64,000 nt of DNA from Oscillospiraceae bacterium (GTDB taxonomy: Bacteria; Bacillota; Clostridia; Monoglobales; Monoglobaceae), in contig SVJR01000001.1 in the NCBI GenBank assembly GCA_015068845.1, positions 34,009-98,008 on the forward strand. Direction: 5' to 3'. A program made the translations under genes and the position numbers. Below, in pieces: positions 38,034 to 46,594 of this stretch. A model generated the notes under the pieces. That model saw only the letters and a program-made list of their open reading frames with translations, was not told where the DNA came from and searched no databases. How positions within the stretch are numbered: position 1 is the stretch's first letter; each line of letters starts with the position of its first letter.

Positions 38034-38110
38034 TGGGCTGTAGCCAAGTCGGTAAGGCACCAGACTTTGACTCTGGCATTTCGTAGGTTCGAGTCCTGCC
38101 AGCCCAGCCA
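38034..38110 (+). tRNA. tRNA-Gln (anticodon TTG)
   Basis: Acceptor TGGGCTG pairs with CAGCCCA; anticodon loop CTTTGAC gives TTG; CCA encoded. 77 nt. Confidence 0.96.
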
Positions 38111-38131
38111 AATCTTTTAAAAATTAAATAT

Positions 38132-38207
38132 GGTCCATTAGCTCAGTTGGCAGAGCACTTGACTTTTAATCAAGGTGTCCCGCGTTCGAATCGCGGATGG
38201 ATCACCA
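38132..38207 (+). tRNA. tRNA-Lys (anticodon TTT)
   Basis: Acceptor GGTCCAT pairs with ATGGATC (one G-T); anticodon loop CTTTTAA gives TTT; CCA encoded. 76 nt. Last gene of the cluster. Confidence 0.96.
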
Positions 38208-38208
38208 G

Positions 38209-38243
38209 AAAAAAGCGTACTGAAAATTCAGTACGCTTTTTTC
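38209..38243 (+). terminator. Terminator of the tRNA cluster
   Basis: GCGTACTGAA (38215-38224) pairs with TTCAGTACGC (38227-38236), with a T6 run after it. Confidence 0.92.
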
Positions 38244-38413
38244 AGCTAAATTTGCCTTACGGCGAGCTAAATTGAGCAAACTCAGCTAAATTGCCTGTGG
38301 CAGCTAAATGTGCTTTGCACGCTAACGGCGAATTTAATTTAGCTACTCCGAAGGAGTTATTTAGCTATTGCGAAGCAATAATTTCGCTTTGCAACTTGTG
38401 GCAAAATTTAGCT
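38244..38413. repeat. Array of micro-hairpins separated by AGCTAAAT / ATTTAGCT
   Basis: AGCTAAAT occurs at 38244, 38265, 38284 and 38302; its complement ATTTAGCT at 38337, 38359 and 38406. Between them lie short self-complementary pieces: GCC-TTAC-GGC, GAG-CAAA-CTC, GCC-TGT-GGC, GTGC-TTT-GCAC, CTCC-GAA-GGAG, TTGC-GAA-GCAA, and TTTGC/GCAAA. The direct copies occupy the left half and inverted copies the right half, so the whole could fold on itself. No coding frame is present. Confidence 0.75.
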
Positions 38414-38469
38414 AACAACAAAAAAATATCTCAATAATTCTGCTCTTTTCAATGAAATTGTATGCAAAA

Positions 38470-38510
38470 AAGCGGCACAATACTCATCTTGAGTATTGTG
38501 CCGCTTTTGT
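38470..38510. terminator. 17 bp perfect hairpin, terminator of the SemiSWEET-like gene
   Basis: Bases 38470-38486 pair with 38490-38506 around a three-base loop. An A run precedes it and T bases follow, suiting the minus-strand gene ending at 38516. Confidence 0.88.
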
Positions 38511-38515
38511 ATTCT

Positions 38516-38815
38516 TTACTGCTGTTCTGCCTTTTTATCAAGGACTTTGTTTCGGTAATACAGGCAAAGGTCAAGACTTACCATTATGAAGTTAAGTATG
38601 TAAAAGAACAGAACATACCACTTCTTGGCGATTGCAGCCATATATGCTTCGTTAACAAACTTTGAAGCAATACCTGCTATGTAACCAAAGAAAATCAGGT
38701 AAAGAAACGCAAGGCTTTTACCCTTTGTTGTTCTTGCCTTATATGACTTATAGGCATTTATAGGCCAGGATATACCAAAGCTCACAATCATTAAAACTTC
38801 AAGAATTTCTGCCAT
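38516..38815 (-). CDS. Small PQ-loop / SemiSWEET-like membrane protein
   Basis: The 99-residue protein has three predicted membrane helices (about 4-22, 35-55 and 66-87). The first helix carries SFGISWPINAYKSYKARTTKG, the PQ-loop-like Pro followed by the basic K-x-x-K-x-R-x-T-x-K-x-x-S pattern seen in SemiSWEET sugar transporters, where Pro-Gln is replaced here by Trp-Pro. SemiSWEETs work as dimers in sugar uniport. Substrate cannot be told. It has its own promoter and terminator. Confidence 0.65.
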   Translation of the reverse strand: MAEILEVLMIVSFGISWPINAYKSYKARTTKGKSLAFLYLIFFGYIAGIASKFVNEAYMAAIAKKWYVLFFYILNFIMVSLDLCLYYRNKVLDKKAEQQ

Positions 38816-38846
38816 TATTTATATATCCTTTCTAATTTGTCAAAAT

Positions 38847-38875
38847 TTATTTTATCACACTTGTCATATATTGTA
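38847..38875 (-). promoter_or_regulatory. Promoter of the SemiSWEET-like gene
   Basis: Minus strand TTTACA (38875-38870), 17 bp, TAAAAT (38852-38847). Confidence 0.7.
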
Positions 38876-38894
38876 AAGAAAAAGACACAAAATT

Positions 38895-38925
38895 GGCGGA
38901 TTAGTATAACTAATCCGCCGTATTT
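38895..38925 (-). terminator. Terminator of the T-box aryl-acid operon
   Basis: GGCGGATTAG (38895-38904) pairs with CTAATCCGCC (38910-38919). On the minus strand it lies just after the ACT-domain gene. Confidence 0.82.
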
Positions 38926-38926
38926 T

Positions 38927-39355
38927 TTAAATTTCGTCGGGTTTTGCAAGCTCAACGCCGTGTCTGGTAAGAACCTGTTCAAGCATTTCTTCATTATCTG
39001 CTTTGAGAACCATAAGAGCCTTGCCCTCGGTTCTGCCTAAAAACGCATACATATACTCAATTCCTATGCCGGCATTTGATACCAGATTGAGTACAGCCGC
39101 AAGACCACCGCTGCGGTCATCAATATACACAGCAACAACATCTGTTGTTTTTGAAATTACGCCCATCCCCTTGAGCACAAGCTTTGCTTTGTCGGGGTTG
39201 TCAACGATAATACGAAGAATACCGAAGTCGGTTGTATCTGCAATTGAAAGCGCACTGATATTTACCTCATTCTCGCCCAATGCGTTGACGATGTCCTGAA
39301 GTCTGCCGACCTTGTTTTCTACAAAAATCGAGAGCTGTTTTATAAACATATCCAT
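38927..39355 (-). CDS. ACT-domain regulatory protein of the aryl-acid operon
   Basis: The 142 residues form two tandem ACT folds (about 1-70 and 71-142): KQLSIFVENKVGRLQDIVNA with LGENEVNISAL, then AVYIDDRSGGLAAVLNLVSN with GIGIEYMYAF. ACT domains bind amino acids. No catalytic domain is fused. Such stand-alone double-ACT proteins are often found after phenylacetate-CoA ligase genes, as here (11 bp from paaK). A role in sensing phenylalanine, tyrosine or tryptophan to control the neighbouring enzymes is a reasonable inference. Confidence 0.85.
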   Translation of the reverse strand: MDMFIKQLSIFVENKVGRLQDIVNALGENEVNISALSIADTTDFGILRIIVDNPDKAKLVLKGMGVISKTTDVVAVYIDDRSGGLAAVLNLVSNAGIGIEYMYAFLGRTEGKALMVLKADNEEMLEQVLTRHGVELAKPDEI

Positions 39356-39366
39356 TCTCCTTTCAA

Positions 39367-40674
39367 TTACTTAACAAGTTTGCGCTTGTCAATAACTCGT
39401 TTTGCCTTACCCTCGCTGCGTTCGATAGATTTGGGGTTAACAAGATTAACCTTAGGTCCGATACCCAGCATACTTCTGAGGCTTTCAGAAATCTGCTTTT
39501 CAACCTTTTGAATAGCTTTGATACCGTCAGAGAACAACTCTTCGCTCATTTCAACATTTACGCAGAATGTATCTGTGTTATTTTCACGGTCTACTATAAT
39601 CTGGTAGTTAGGTGTAATATCCCCGCCTACCTTCAGGAGAACCTCTTCAATTTGCGACGGGAACACATTTACGCCACGGATAATAAGCATATCGTCAGTT
39701 CTGCCCTGAGGCTTATTCATTCTTACATGGGTTCTGCCGCATTTACACTTCTCGTAATTAAGAGAGCAAATATCCCTTGTACGGTATCTGATAAGCGGGA
39801 AGCCTTCTTTGGTAATTGTGGTGAACACCAATTCGCCCCATTCGCCCTCAGGGAGAACCTCGCCGGTATCCGGGTCGATGATTTCGGGGATAAAGTTATC
39901 CTCACAAACATGCATACCGCACTGATACTCACACTCGTACGAAACACCGGGGCCCATAATCTCGGAGAGTCCGTAAATGTCATAGGCTTTAAGTCCTAAT
40001 TTTTCTTCAATCTGGGCACGCATTTCCTCGGTCCAGGGTTCTGCACCGAAGATGCCGGCTTTCAGCTTAAGCTGGTCTTTAACGCCCATTTCCTCGATTG
40101 TTTCGCCTAAGTACATTGCGTACGACGGGGTACAGCAAAGAACAGTTGAACCAAAGTCAATCATTGTCTGAATCTGTCTTTGAGTATTACCTGCAGAAAT
40201 CGGGATTGCTGTTGCACCTATTCTGAGAGCACCGTCATGTGCTCCGAATCCACCTGTAAAAAGACCCAATCCATAACCTACATGAACAAAAGAATTCTCA
40301 TCCGCTCCGGTCGCAATAAGCATTCTTGCAAAGCAATCTGCCCACATTTCAAGGTCGTTATCGGTATATCCTACAACAATCTGCTTACCCGTTGTTCCCG
40401 ATGATGCGTGAACACGGCGGATATCCGTCATAGGAACTGCAAAAAGTCCGTAAGGGTAATAGTCCCTTAAATCCTGCTTATATGAGAACGGTAGCTTGTG
40501 GAGGTCTTCAACGCCTTTGATATCCTCAGGTTTAAGACCCATTTCGTCCATTCGTTTTCTGAAAAGTTCTACCTTTTCGTACATTCTTGCGACCTGCTTG
40601 ACGAGCTTTTCGCTTTGGTCTTTTTTAATCTGCTCGCGCGGCATAGTCTCAAATTCAGGTTGCCAGTATTTCAT
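39367..40674 (-). CDS. paaK: Phenylacetate-CoA ligase (PaaK-like)
   Basis: AMP-forming ligase that activates phenylacetate or another arylacetate to its CoA thioester. The 435-residue protein has the PaaK layout: VHASSGTTGKQIVVGYT (P-loop-like), AGIFGAEPWTEEMRAQIEE, YDIYGLSEIMGPGVSYEC, and the C-terminal hinge GRTDDMLIIRGVNVFPSQIE with a C-terminal lysine-rich end. It lies between iorB and the ACT gene in an operon under tyrosine T-box control, which favours arylacetate activation for reductive carboxylation by IorAB; activation of an aryl acid for degradation is the alternative. Confidence 0.92.
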   Translation of the reverse strand: MKYWQPEFETMPREQIKKDQSEKLVKQVARMYEKVELFRKRMDEMGLKPEDIKGVEDLHKLPFSYKQDLRDYYPYGLFAVPMTDIRRVHASSGTTGKQIVVGYTDNDLEMWADCFARMLIATGADENSFVHVGYGLGLFTGGFGAHDGALRIGATAIPISAGNTQRQIQTMIDFGSTVLCCTPSYAMYLGETIEEMGVKDQLKLKAGIFGAEPWTEEMRAQIEEKLGLKAYDIYGLSEIMGPGVSYECEYQCGMHVCEDNFIPEIIDPDTGEVLPEGEWGELVFTTITKEGFPLIRYRTRDICSLNYEKCKCGRTHVRMNKPQGRTDDMLIIRGVNVFPSQIEEVLLKVGGDITPNYQIIVDRENNTDTFCVNVEMSEELFSDGIKAIQKVEKQISESLRSMLGIGPKVNLVNPKSIERSEGKAKRVIDKRKLVK

Positions 40675-40691
40675 CTTTTTTCGCCTCTTTT

Positions 40692-41258
40692 TTAAAGATT
40701 GTAGCCTAACTCAAACGCCTTCAGGTTAACCTCAAGGAATTTGGGCGGAACTGTTGTTTTTATTGTTTCAACCCACTTTTCATATGGAATATCGGTAGTC
40801 TTTGCCATAACACCGATGAGAACGACATTGACTGCCTTGATATTGCCGGCTTCCTTTGCAGCGCTGAGTGCGTCAACCACGGTTGTATCAACCATTTTGC
40901 CGAGCTTTTCCGCAATTTCTGCCGGGTACTTGGCCGCACCTGTGATAACAGGCATCGGGTCAATACTTTGTGCATTGACAATCATCTTTCCGCCTTTTTT
41001 CAGATACGGAAGTGCCCTGTATGCCTCCAGAAGCTCGAAAGCTAAGATAGTATCTGCCTCACCGCAATCGATAATCGGAGAATAAACCTTGTCGCCGTAT
41101 TTTACATATGTAACAACGCTACCTCCACGCTGACTCATACCGTGAACTTCGGACACTTTTACATCATAGCCCTCGTTAATTGCCACATTACCTAAAATTC
41201 TGCTGGCAAGGAGAGTTCCCTGACCGCCGACACCGACAATCATTATCTTTTTTGTCAT
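40692..41258 (-). CDS. iorB: Indolepyruvate ferredoxin oxidoreductase, beta subunit
   Basis: Gamma-type domain subunit (188 residues) of the enzyme that interconverts aryl pyruvates plus CoA with arylacetyl-CoA, CO2 and reduced ferredoxin. It begins KKIMIVGVGGQGTLLASRIL and has SEVHGMSQRGGSVVTYVKYG, the signature of this subunit. Stop of iorA and start of iorB are separated by a single base, showing coupled translation. It needs IorA for TPP and iron-sulfur clusters. Confidence 0.95.
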   Translation of the reverse strand: MTKKIMIVGVGGQGTLLASRILGNVAINEGYDVKVSEVHGMSQRGGSVVTYVKYGDKVYSPIIDCGEADTILAFELLEAYRALPYLKKGGKMIVNAQSIDPMPVITGAAKYPAEIAEKLGKMVDTTVVDALSAAKEAGNIKAVNVVLIGVMAKTTDIPYEKWVETIKTTVPPKFLEVNLKAFELGYNL

Positions 41259-41259
41259 A

Positions 41260-42996
41260 TCAGTCTTCCTCCTTTACTATTGCTTCAAAGGGACAAACAT
41301 TTATACAAAGTCCGCAGCCATTACACTGGGTGCTGTCGATAACAACCTTACCGTCCTTAAGAGTAATTGCAGGACAGCCCAGCTTCATACACATCTTGCA
41401 GTTTTTGCAAGCTTCCGAAATTTTACAATGACCTGTGTACTTAACTGTTTTAAGCAGGGCACAGGGTCTTTGCGCAATAATAACCGAAGGTTCTTCTCTT
41501 TCCACTTCGGTTTTTACCACTTTTTCGAATTCCTTAATATCAAACGGGTCGCAAACAGTTACATGGTCAATTCCACAAGCCTTGCAAAGTGCAACAAGGT
41601 TAACCTGCTTTGTTTCCTCTCCACGGATTGTATAGCCAGTGGTGGGGTTGTTCTGATGGCCTGTCATACCTGTTATGGAGTTATCAAGTATAATAACCGT
41701 GTTATTGCCCTTGTTGTATACAATGTCTATAAGTCCGGTAATGCCTGAATGCATAAAGGTTGAATCACCGATAACCGAAACCAGCTTTTTGTTGAATTCC
41801 GGGCCCTGAGCCTTTGCCATACCATGAGCTGCACTTACCGAAGCACCCATACAGATGGTTGTATCAACCGACTGGAGCGGAAGGGCTGCACCGAGGGTAT
41901 AACAGCCGATATCGCCGGAAACAACAAGGCCGAGCTTTTTGAGCACATAGAATGTTCCACGATGGGGACAACCTGCACACATAACCGGAGGTCTTACCGG
42001 AATATCATCGGCAGGAACCATCTTTTCGGGTGCATCCTCGCCAAGGACTGCCTTTTTAATCATTGCCGGTGTGTATTCACCCAGAAGTGTAAATACATCC
42101 TTACCGATTACATCAAGGCCGAGAGTCTTACATTCGTCCTCAATTACGGGGTCGAGTTCTTCGATTACATACACCTTATCATACTTTTTTGCGAAGTCCG
42201 CAAGCTTTTTGTGCGGCAGGGGATAAACCATACCAAGCTTCAAAAAGTCCGCCTTATCACCGAGGGCTTCCTTTGCATATACATACGCAATACCCGCTGA
42301 AATCACGCCGATTTTTGAGCCGTTCTCCTCCACCGTATTGAGTTCTGAGGTTTCAGCAAATTCACGCAGAGCGTTTATTCTGTCCTCAACCACAACATGG
42401 CGTTTAATTGCCATTGCAGGCATCATTACATGCTTGGGAATGTTCTTTTCGTACGGTTTTACCGGGACATCCTTTCTTTCGCCGAGTTCAACAAGGCTCT
42501 GTGAATGTGAAACTCTGGTTGAAAGTCTGATAAATGCCGGTGTATCAAACTTTTCAGAAAGATCAAAGGCAAGCTTTGTATATTCCTTACACTCTGATGA
42601 ATCCGAAGGTTCGAGCATCATAATTTTTGACGCCTTTGCATAGTGTCTTGAATCCTGCTCGTTCTGTGAAGAATGCATACCGGGGTCATCTGCAACACAG
42701 AATACAAGGCCTCCGTTTACACCTATGTAGCTCACGGTGAATACCGGGTCTGCCATAACATTGAGACCTACATGCTTCATACAGCTCATTGCTCTGCCGC
42801 CGGCAATTGATGCACCGATTGCAACCTCTGCCGCAACCTTTTCGTTCGGCGACCATTCGGCATATATTTCGTCAAACTTTACAATTTCTTCAGTAATTTC
42901 TGTGCTGGGTGTTCCGGGATACGAAGCAACGACATTTACGCCGGCCTCGTAAGCTCCGCGGGCTACCGCAGCGTTACCGAGTAACAGTTTTTTCAT
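41260..42996 (-). CDS. iorA: Indolepyruvate ferredoxin oxidoreductase, alpha subunit
   Basis: Catalytic TPP subunit of IOR (578 residues). It begins LLGNAAVARGAYEAGVNVVA, has the pyrimidine-domain region, the TPP/Mg-binding segment GDSTFMHSGITGLIDIVYN with IILDNSITGMTGHQNNP, and at the C-terminus two ferredoxin-type cysteine sets (CKNCKMCMKLGCP and CNGCGLCINVCP) for [4Fe-4S] clusters. Established substrates of the family are indolepyruvate, phenylpyruvate and hydroxyphenylpyruvate. The enzyme is reversible with low-potential ferredoxin. Its location behind a tyrosine T-box suggests reductive use. Confidence 0.96.
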   Translation of the reverse strand: MKKLLLGNAAVARGAYEAGVNVVASYPGTPSTEITEEIVKFDEIYAEWSPNEKVAAEVAIGASIAGGRAMSCMKHVGLNVMADPVFTVSYIGVNGGLVFCVADDPGMHSSQNEQDSRHYAKASKIMMLEPSDSSECKEYTKLAFDLSEKFDTPAFIRLSTRVSHSQSLVELGERKDVPVKPYEKNIPKHVMMPAMAIKRHVVVEDRINALREFAETSELNTVEENGSKIGVISAGIAYVYAKEALGDKADFLKLGMVYPLPHKKLADFAKKYDKVYVIEELDPVIEDECKTLGLDVIGKDVFTLLGEYTPAMIKKAVLGEDAPEKMVPADDIPVRPPVMCAGCPHRGTFYVLKKLGLVVSGDIGCYTLGAALPLQSVDTTICMGASVSAAHGMAKAQGPEFNKKLVSVIGDSTFMHSGITGLIDIVYNKGNNTVIILDNSITGMTGHQNNPTTGYTIRGEETKQVNLVALCKACGIDHVTVCDPFDIKEFEKVVKTEVEREEPSVIIAQRPCALLKTVKYTGHCKISEACKNCKMCMKLGCPAITLKDGKVVIDSTQCNGCGLCINVCPFEAIVKEED

Positions 42997-43012
42997 ACTT
43001 TACAATCCTTTC

Positions 43013-44650
43013 TTATTTAAGCTCATTTTGTTGTGCTACTACGCTGTCGCCACAGTAGATTTGTCTGAGCTTCGGTTTTTCAATCTTACCAGTTGGGTTA
43101 CGGGGAACATCCGCAAAGATAATTTTTCTGGGACGCTTATATCTGGGAAGGTCAAGGCAGAAGTCCTCAATCTCCTCCTCCGTTGCTGTCATTCCGTCTT
43201 TTATCTGGATAATTGCCGCCGCAATTTCGCCAAGACGGGGGTCGGGAAGACCTATGACCGCAACATCACTTATCTTATCGCATTTTCTTAAGTAATCCTC
43301 AATCTGAACGGGGTAAAGGTTCTCACCGCCGGAAATAATAACATCCTTCTTGCGGTCTACCAGGAAGATAAATCCATCCTTATCCTCGGTTGCCATATCA
43401 CCGGTATACAGCCAGCCGTCCTTCAGTACGGCATCGGTTGCTGCCTCGTCCTTATAGTATGCTGTCATAACGCCGGGGCCTTTGACAGCAAGCTCGCCGA
43501 CATCACCACGGGCAACCGTGTTGCCGTTTTCGTCAACAATCTTGGTTTCCCAGCCATAACCGGCTTTGCCGATTGCACCCACCTTATGCTCGTTTTCAAC
43601 ACCGAGATGAACGCAGCCGGGGCCTATTGACTCGGAGAGTCCGTAGTTGGTATCGTACTGGTGGTTTGGAAATACCTGTTTCCACCTTTTTATCAGGCTG
43701 GGTGGTACCGGCTGTGCACCGATATGCATAAGCCGCCACTGTGAAAGCGTGTAATCTTCGAGCTTAATATCGCCGCGTTCAATTGCATCAAGAATATCCT
43801 GTGCCCACGGAACAAGGAGCCAAACTATTGAGCAATGCTCCTCCGACACTGCCTTTAAAATCCATTCCGGCTTAATACCTTTGAGGATAACGGCTTTGCC
43901 GCCAACCAGAAAGCTTCCAAACCAGTGCATTTTTGCGCCCGTATGGTAAAGGGGCGGAATGCAGAGGAACACATCGTCTTTGGTTTGTGAGTGATGGCTT
44001 TGCTCTGTCATTGCGGCGTGCATAAGGCTTCTGTGTTTATGTATAATCGCTTTAGGGAAGCCGGTTGTTCCCGATGAAAAATAGATTGCCGCATCATCGT
44101 CATCGGTCAGCTTAATCTGCGGGCTTTTGCTTGAGCAGTATGACACGAGACTGTCATAGCTTTCTGCGAATGTCGGGCAGTCCTCGCCGTGGTAAAGCCA
44201 CATTTTTATCCGTTTTACACGATGGCAAATCTGTTCAACACGGCCGGTGAATTCCGGACCAAAGATAATTACATCGGCATCTGCCAGTTCAAGGCAGTAC
44301 TTGATTTCATCAGATGCATAGCGGTAGTTAAGCGGAACTGCCATTGCTCCGGCTTTAAGGGTCCCGAAGTAGATGGGCAACCATTCAATACAGTTCATCA
44401 AAAGGATTGCGACCTTGTCGCCCTTTTTGATACCACGGGACAGCAAGAAGTTGGCAAAGCGGTTTGCACGCTTGTTGAACTCGCTCCAGGTAATTTCCTT
44501 GCGGTACGCTTCGTTGGGGTTTGCCTCAATAAGCGAATATTCACGCCAGGTCAACCTGGAATGGTTTTCCATCTGCGGATTAATCTCAATCAGGCTGACA
44601 TCGTTCGGGTAAAAGTCAGCATTCTTTTGTAAAATCTCTGTGATAGGCAT
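43013..44650 (-). CDS. AMP-dependent acyl/aryl-CoA synthetase
   Basis: ANL-superfamily ligase (545 residues) that adenylates a carboxylic acid and forms the CoA thioester. Motifs: IYFSSGTTGFPKAIIHKH (A3), YDTNYGLSESIGPG (A5), GWLYTGDMATEDKDGF (A7), DRKKDVIISGGENLYPVQIE (A8), and the C-terminal catalytic lysine in NPTGKIEK. The ATG at 44650 is taken because GGAG lies nine bases upstream; upstream in-frame codons overlap the transporter gene and a hairpin. The substrate is not determinable, but it may be a second arylacetate or arylpropionate given the operon. Confidence 0.9.
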   Translation of the reverse strand: MPITEILQKNADFYPNDVSLIEINPQMENHSRLTWREYSLIEANPNEAYRKEITWSEFNKRANRFANFLLSRGIKKGDKVAILLMNCIEWLPIYFGTLKAGAMAVPLNYRYASDEIKYCLELADADVIIFGPEFTGRVEQICHRVKRIKMWLYHGEDCPTFAESYDSLVSYCSSKSPQIKLTDDDDAAIYFSSGTTGFPKAIIHKHRSLMHAAMTEQSHHSQTKDDVFLCIPPLYHTGAKMHWFGSFLVGGKAVILKGIKPEWILKAVSEEHCSIVWLLVPWAQDILDAIERGDIKLEDYTLSQWRLMHIGAQPVPPSLIKRWKQVFPNHQYDTNYGLSESIGPGCVHLGVENEHKVGAIGKAGYGWETKIVDENGNTVARGDVGELAVKGPGVMTAYYKDEAATDAVLKDGWLYTGDMATEDKDGFIFLVDRKKDVIISGGENLYPVQIEDYLRKCDKISDVAVIGLPDPRLGEIAAAIIQIKDGMTATEEEIEDFCLDLPRYKRPRKIIFADVPRNPTGKIEKPKLRQIYCGDSVVAQQNELK

Positions 44651-44674
44651 TTTTTTCTCCTTTATTAGACGCCA

Positions 44675-44710
44675 GAAAAGGCTGTCCGAATATCCGGACA
44701 CGCCTTTCTG
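44675..44710 (-). terminator. Hairpin between transporter and CoA-synthetase genes
   Basis: AAAAGGC-TGTCCG (44676-44688) pairs with CGGACA-GCCTTT (44695-44707) with one bulged base. The T run on the minus strand is short, so it is probably an attenuator or mRNA-stability element giving the transporter a different expression level. Confidence 0.55.
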
Positions 44711-44726
44711 TTTTTTCTGCGCAAGA

Positions 44727-46271
44727 TTAGTCGCCCAATGATTTTTTTGCGGGGACAATTACTTCCTTATTATAACAAGCAAACATTTCTTCTGTCAATG
44801 CTTTATCCGGTTTTTTTGTAATAATACTTACAATCGGAACGATTATCAGGCCGCCGAGCATTGCAATAACACCGCAATTAATCGGTGACTGCAAAACGAG
44901 CGGGAACGAACCACGGAAAAGCATATTTAAAATCATTATACCGGCACCGAAAATAAAGCTTACCCATACCGAAGCTTTGCTTGTATTCTTCCAGTAAAGA
45001 CCATACATAAACGGGGCAAGGAATGCACCGGCTAAAGCACCCCACGAAATACCCATCATATCGGCAATTGCGCTGAGTTTATCCTTATTGAGCGCTATGT
45101 ATGCTGAAATTGCGATAAATACAACTATGAGGACTCTCATTATAAGAACCTGGCGTTTCTCGGACATATTTTTTACAATATTGTCTTTAATTAAGTCAAG
45201 CGTAAGTGTTGAGCTTGACGCCAGAACAAGTGACGAGAGTGTTGACATTGAAGCCGAAAGAACCAATACAATAACTATTGCAATAAGAATATCCGGGAGT
45301 CCTGACAGCATTGTGGGAATAATAGCATCGAAGCCGCCCACAATTGAGCCGTCTGCAGCGAAGCTGAGCTTATCTGTAAAGAGTCTGCCAAAACCACCAA
45401 GGAAGTAGCATCCACCGGCAACAATAACAGCAAATACTGTTGAAATTATCGTTCCCTTTGTAATATCCTTTTCGCTTTTGATTGCATAGAACTTCTGCAC
45501 CATCTGAGGAAGTCCCCATGTTCCAAGTGATGTAAGAATAACCACAAACATAAGTCCGAGGGGGTCGGGACCAAAGAATGAATTGAATGCGCCGGGAGCG
45601 TTACCCGTAGCACTTATTTCTGCAAGGCCGTTAAGAGCCTCAATAAATCCGCCGTTTTGGGTAAGAACTGCCGCTATAACCGCCACGATACCGATAATCA
45701 TAATTACGCCCTGAATAAAGTCATTAACTGCGGTTGCCATATAGCCGCCGGCAATTACATATACGCCGGTGAGCACCGCCATAACAATAACGCATACCGA
45801 ATAGCTTACACCAGGGAACGCCATCTCAAACAGTCTGGAAAGACCGTTATAGAGAGATGCAGTATACGGAATTAAAAACACAAATACGATAAGTGATGCT
45901 GCAATCTTCAGAGAACTACTCTTATATCTTTTCCCGAAGAATTCGGGCATTGTTGCGCTCTTTAACTTCTGGGTCATAAGTCTTGTGCGTCTTCCGAGAA
46001 CCATCCACGCCAGAAGTGAGCCGAGAACTGCATTTCCGATGCCAATCCAGGTTGAAGCAATACCAAACTTCCAACCGAACTGACCGGCGTAACCAACAAA
46101 GATAACAGCCGAGAAATATGATGTTCCGTAAGCAAAAGCTGTAAGCCAGGGGCCAACCGCTCTGCCGCCGAGAACAAAACCTCTTACATCCGTTGAATGC
46201 TTTCTGCAATAAAAGCCTACTACAATCATCACCGCAAAGAAAACAACCAACATACCAATTTTAATACCCAT
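44727..46271 (-). CDS. Sodium:solute symporter (SSS family), T-box controlled
   Basis: A 514-residue membrane protein with about 13 hydrophobic segments. The family signature is present: FVLGGRAVGPWLTAFAYGTS in the early part, GYMATAVNDFIQGVIMIIG around residue 180 and the sodium-binding helix-8 region. The family includes proline and phenylacetate permeases. It is the first gene after a tyrosine T-box and heads the operon with CoA ligases and IorAB. Substrate is inferred to be tyrosine or, more interestingly, an arylacetate such as 4-hydroxyphenylacetate. The ATG has AAAGGG upstream, sequestered in a small hairpin. Confidence 0.88.
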   Translation of the reverse strand: MGIKIGMLVVFFAVMIVVGFYCRKHSTDVRGFVLGGRAVGPWLTAFAYGTSYFSAVIFVGYAGQFGWKFGIASTWIGIGNAVLGSLLAWMVLGRRTRLMTQKLKSATMPEFFGKRYKSSSLKIAASLIVFVFLIPYTASLYNGLSRLFEMAFPGVSYSVCVIVMAVLTGVYVIAGGYMATAVNDFIQGVIMIIGIVAVIAAVLTQNGGFIEALNGLAEISATGNAPGAFNSFFGPDPLGLMFVVILTSLGTWGLPQMVQKFYAIKSEKDITKGTIISTVFAVIVAGGCYFLGGFGRLFTDKLSFAADGSIVGGFDAIIPTMLSGLPDILIAIVIVLVLSASMSTLSSLVLASSSTLTLDLIKDNIVKNMSEKRQVLIMRVLIVVFIAISAYIALNKDKLSAIADMMGISWGALAGAFLAPFMYGLYWKNTSKASVWVSFIFGAGIMILNMLFRGSFPLVLQSPINCGVIAMLGGLIIVPIVSIITKKPDKALTEEMFACYNKEVIVPAKKSLGD

Positions 46272-46278
46272 AAAAAAA

Positions 46279-46301
46279 TCACCCTTTCTTTTCAGGGCGA
46301 T
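46279..46301 (-). promoter_or_regulatory. Hairpin covering the ribosome binding site of the symporter
   Basis: On the minus strand ATCGCCCT (46301-46294) pairs with AGGGTGAT (46286-46279), an eight-base stem with a seven-base loop that occludes the AAAGGGTGA site before the ATG at 46271. Confidence 0.6.
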
Positions 46302-46588
46302 GTATAAAAAAACTCGCCCTCCAGATTTTGTCTGAGGACGAGAAGCTCCCGTGGTACCACCTCAATTCGTCAAAGCCTTACAGCCCTGACCTTGCCAGGT
46401 ATCAACCAATACCCTTGTTCTATAACGGGAACACCCGTTGCAGCCTACTCAGTCTCCCTTTCGGTGCACTGCTAACAGAATGTATTCAGACAAGCCTTTG
46501 TCATTGCCTCACACCAACCGGCAACTCTCTGAAGACTCCGTTCAAGTCCTACTTGTTTCTGCTCAAGCGCATTTGTTTTTTATGAGTT
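46290..46588 (-). promoter_or_regulatory. T-box leader, tyrosine specificity (UAC)
   Basis: On the minus strand the leader has stem I (CAGAA/TTCTG base, AGTA-type S-turn strand and GTTGCC/GGCAAT apical stem), the specifier loop TGAATACA with codon TAC at 46484-46482, the T-box core TGGTACCACGGG (46359-46348) and a terminator stem (46342-46331 with 46325-46313) followed by T7. The TGGT bulge fits an ACCA tail with A73, as in tRNA-Tyr. Uncharged tRNA-Tyr should allow read-through into the operon. Confidence 0.93.
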
Positions 46589-46594
46589 TATTAA

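Noticed and set aside
37852..38043. 63-codon open frame across tRNA-His
   Set aside because: It overlaps the tRNA completely in its first third and has no independent support.
38244..38413. CRISPR or transposon end
   Set aside because: Units are too short and irregular, and no transposase or terminal target duplication was seen.
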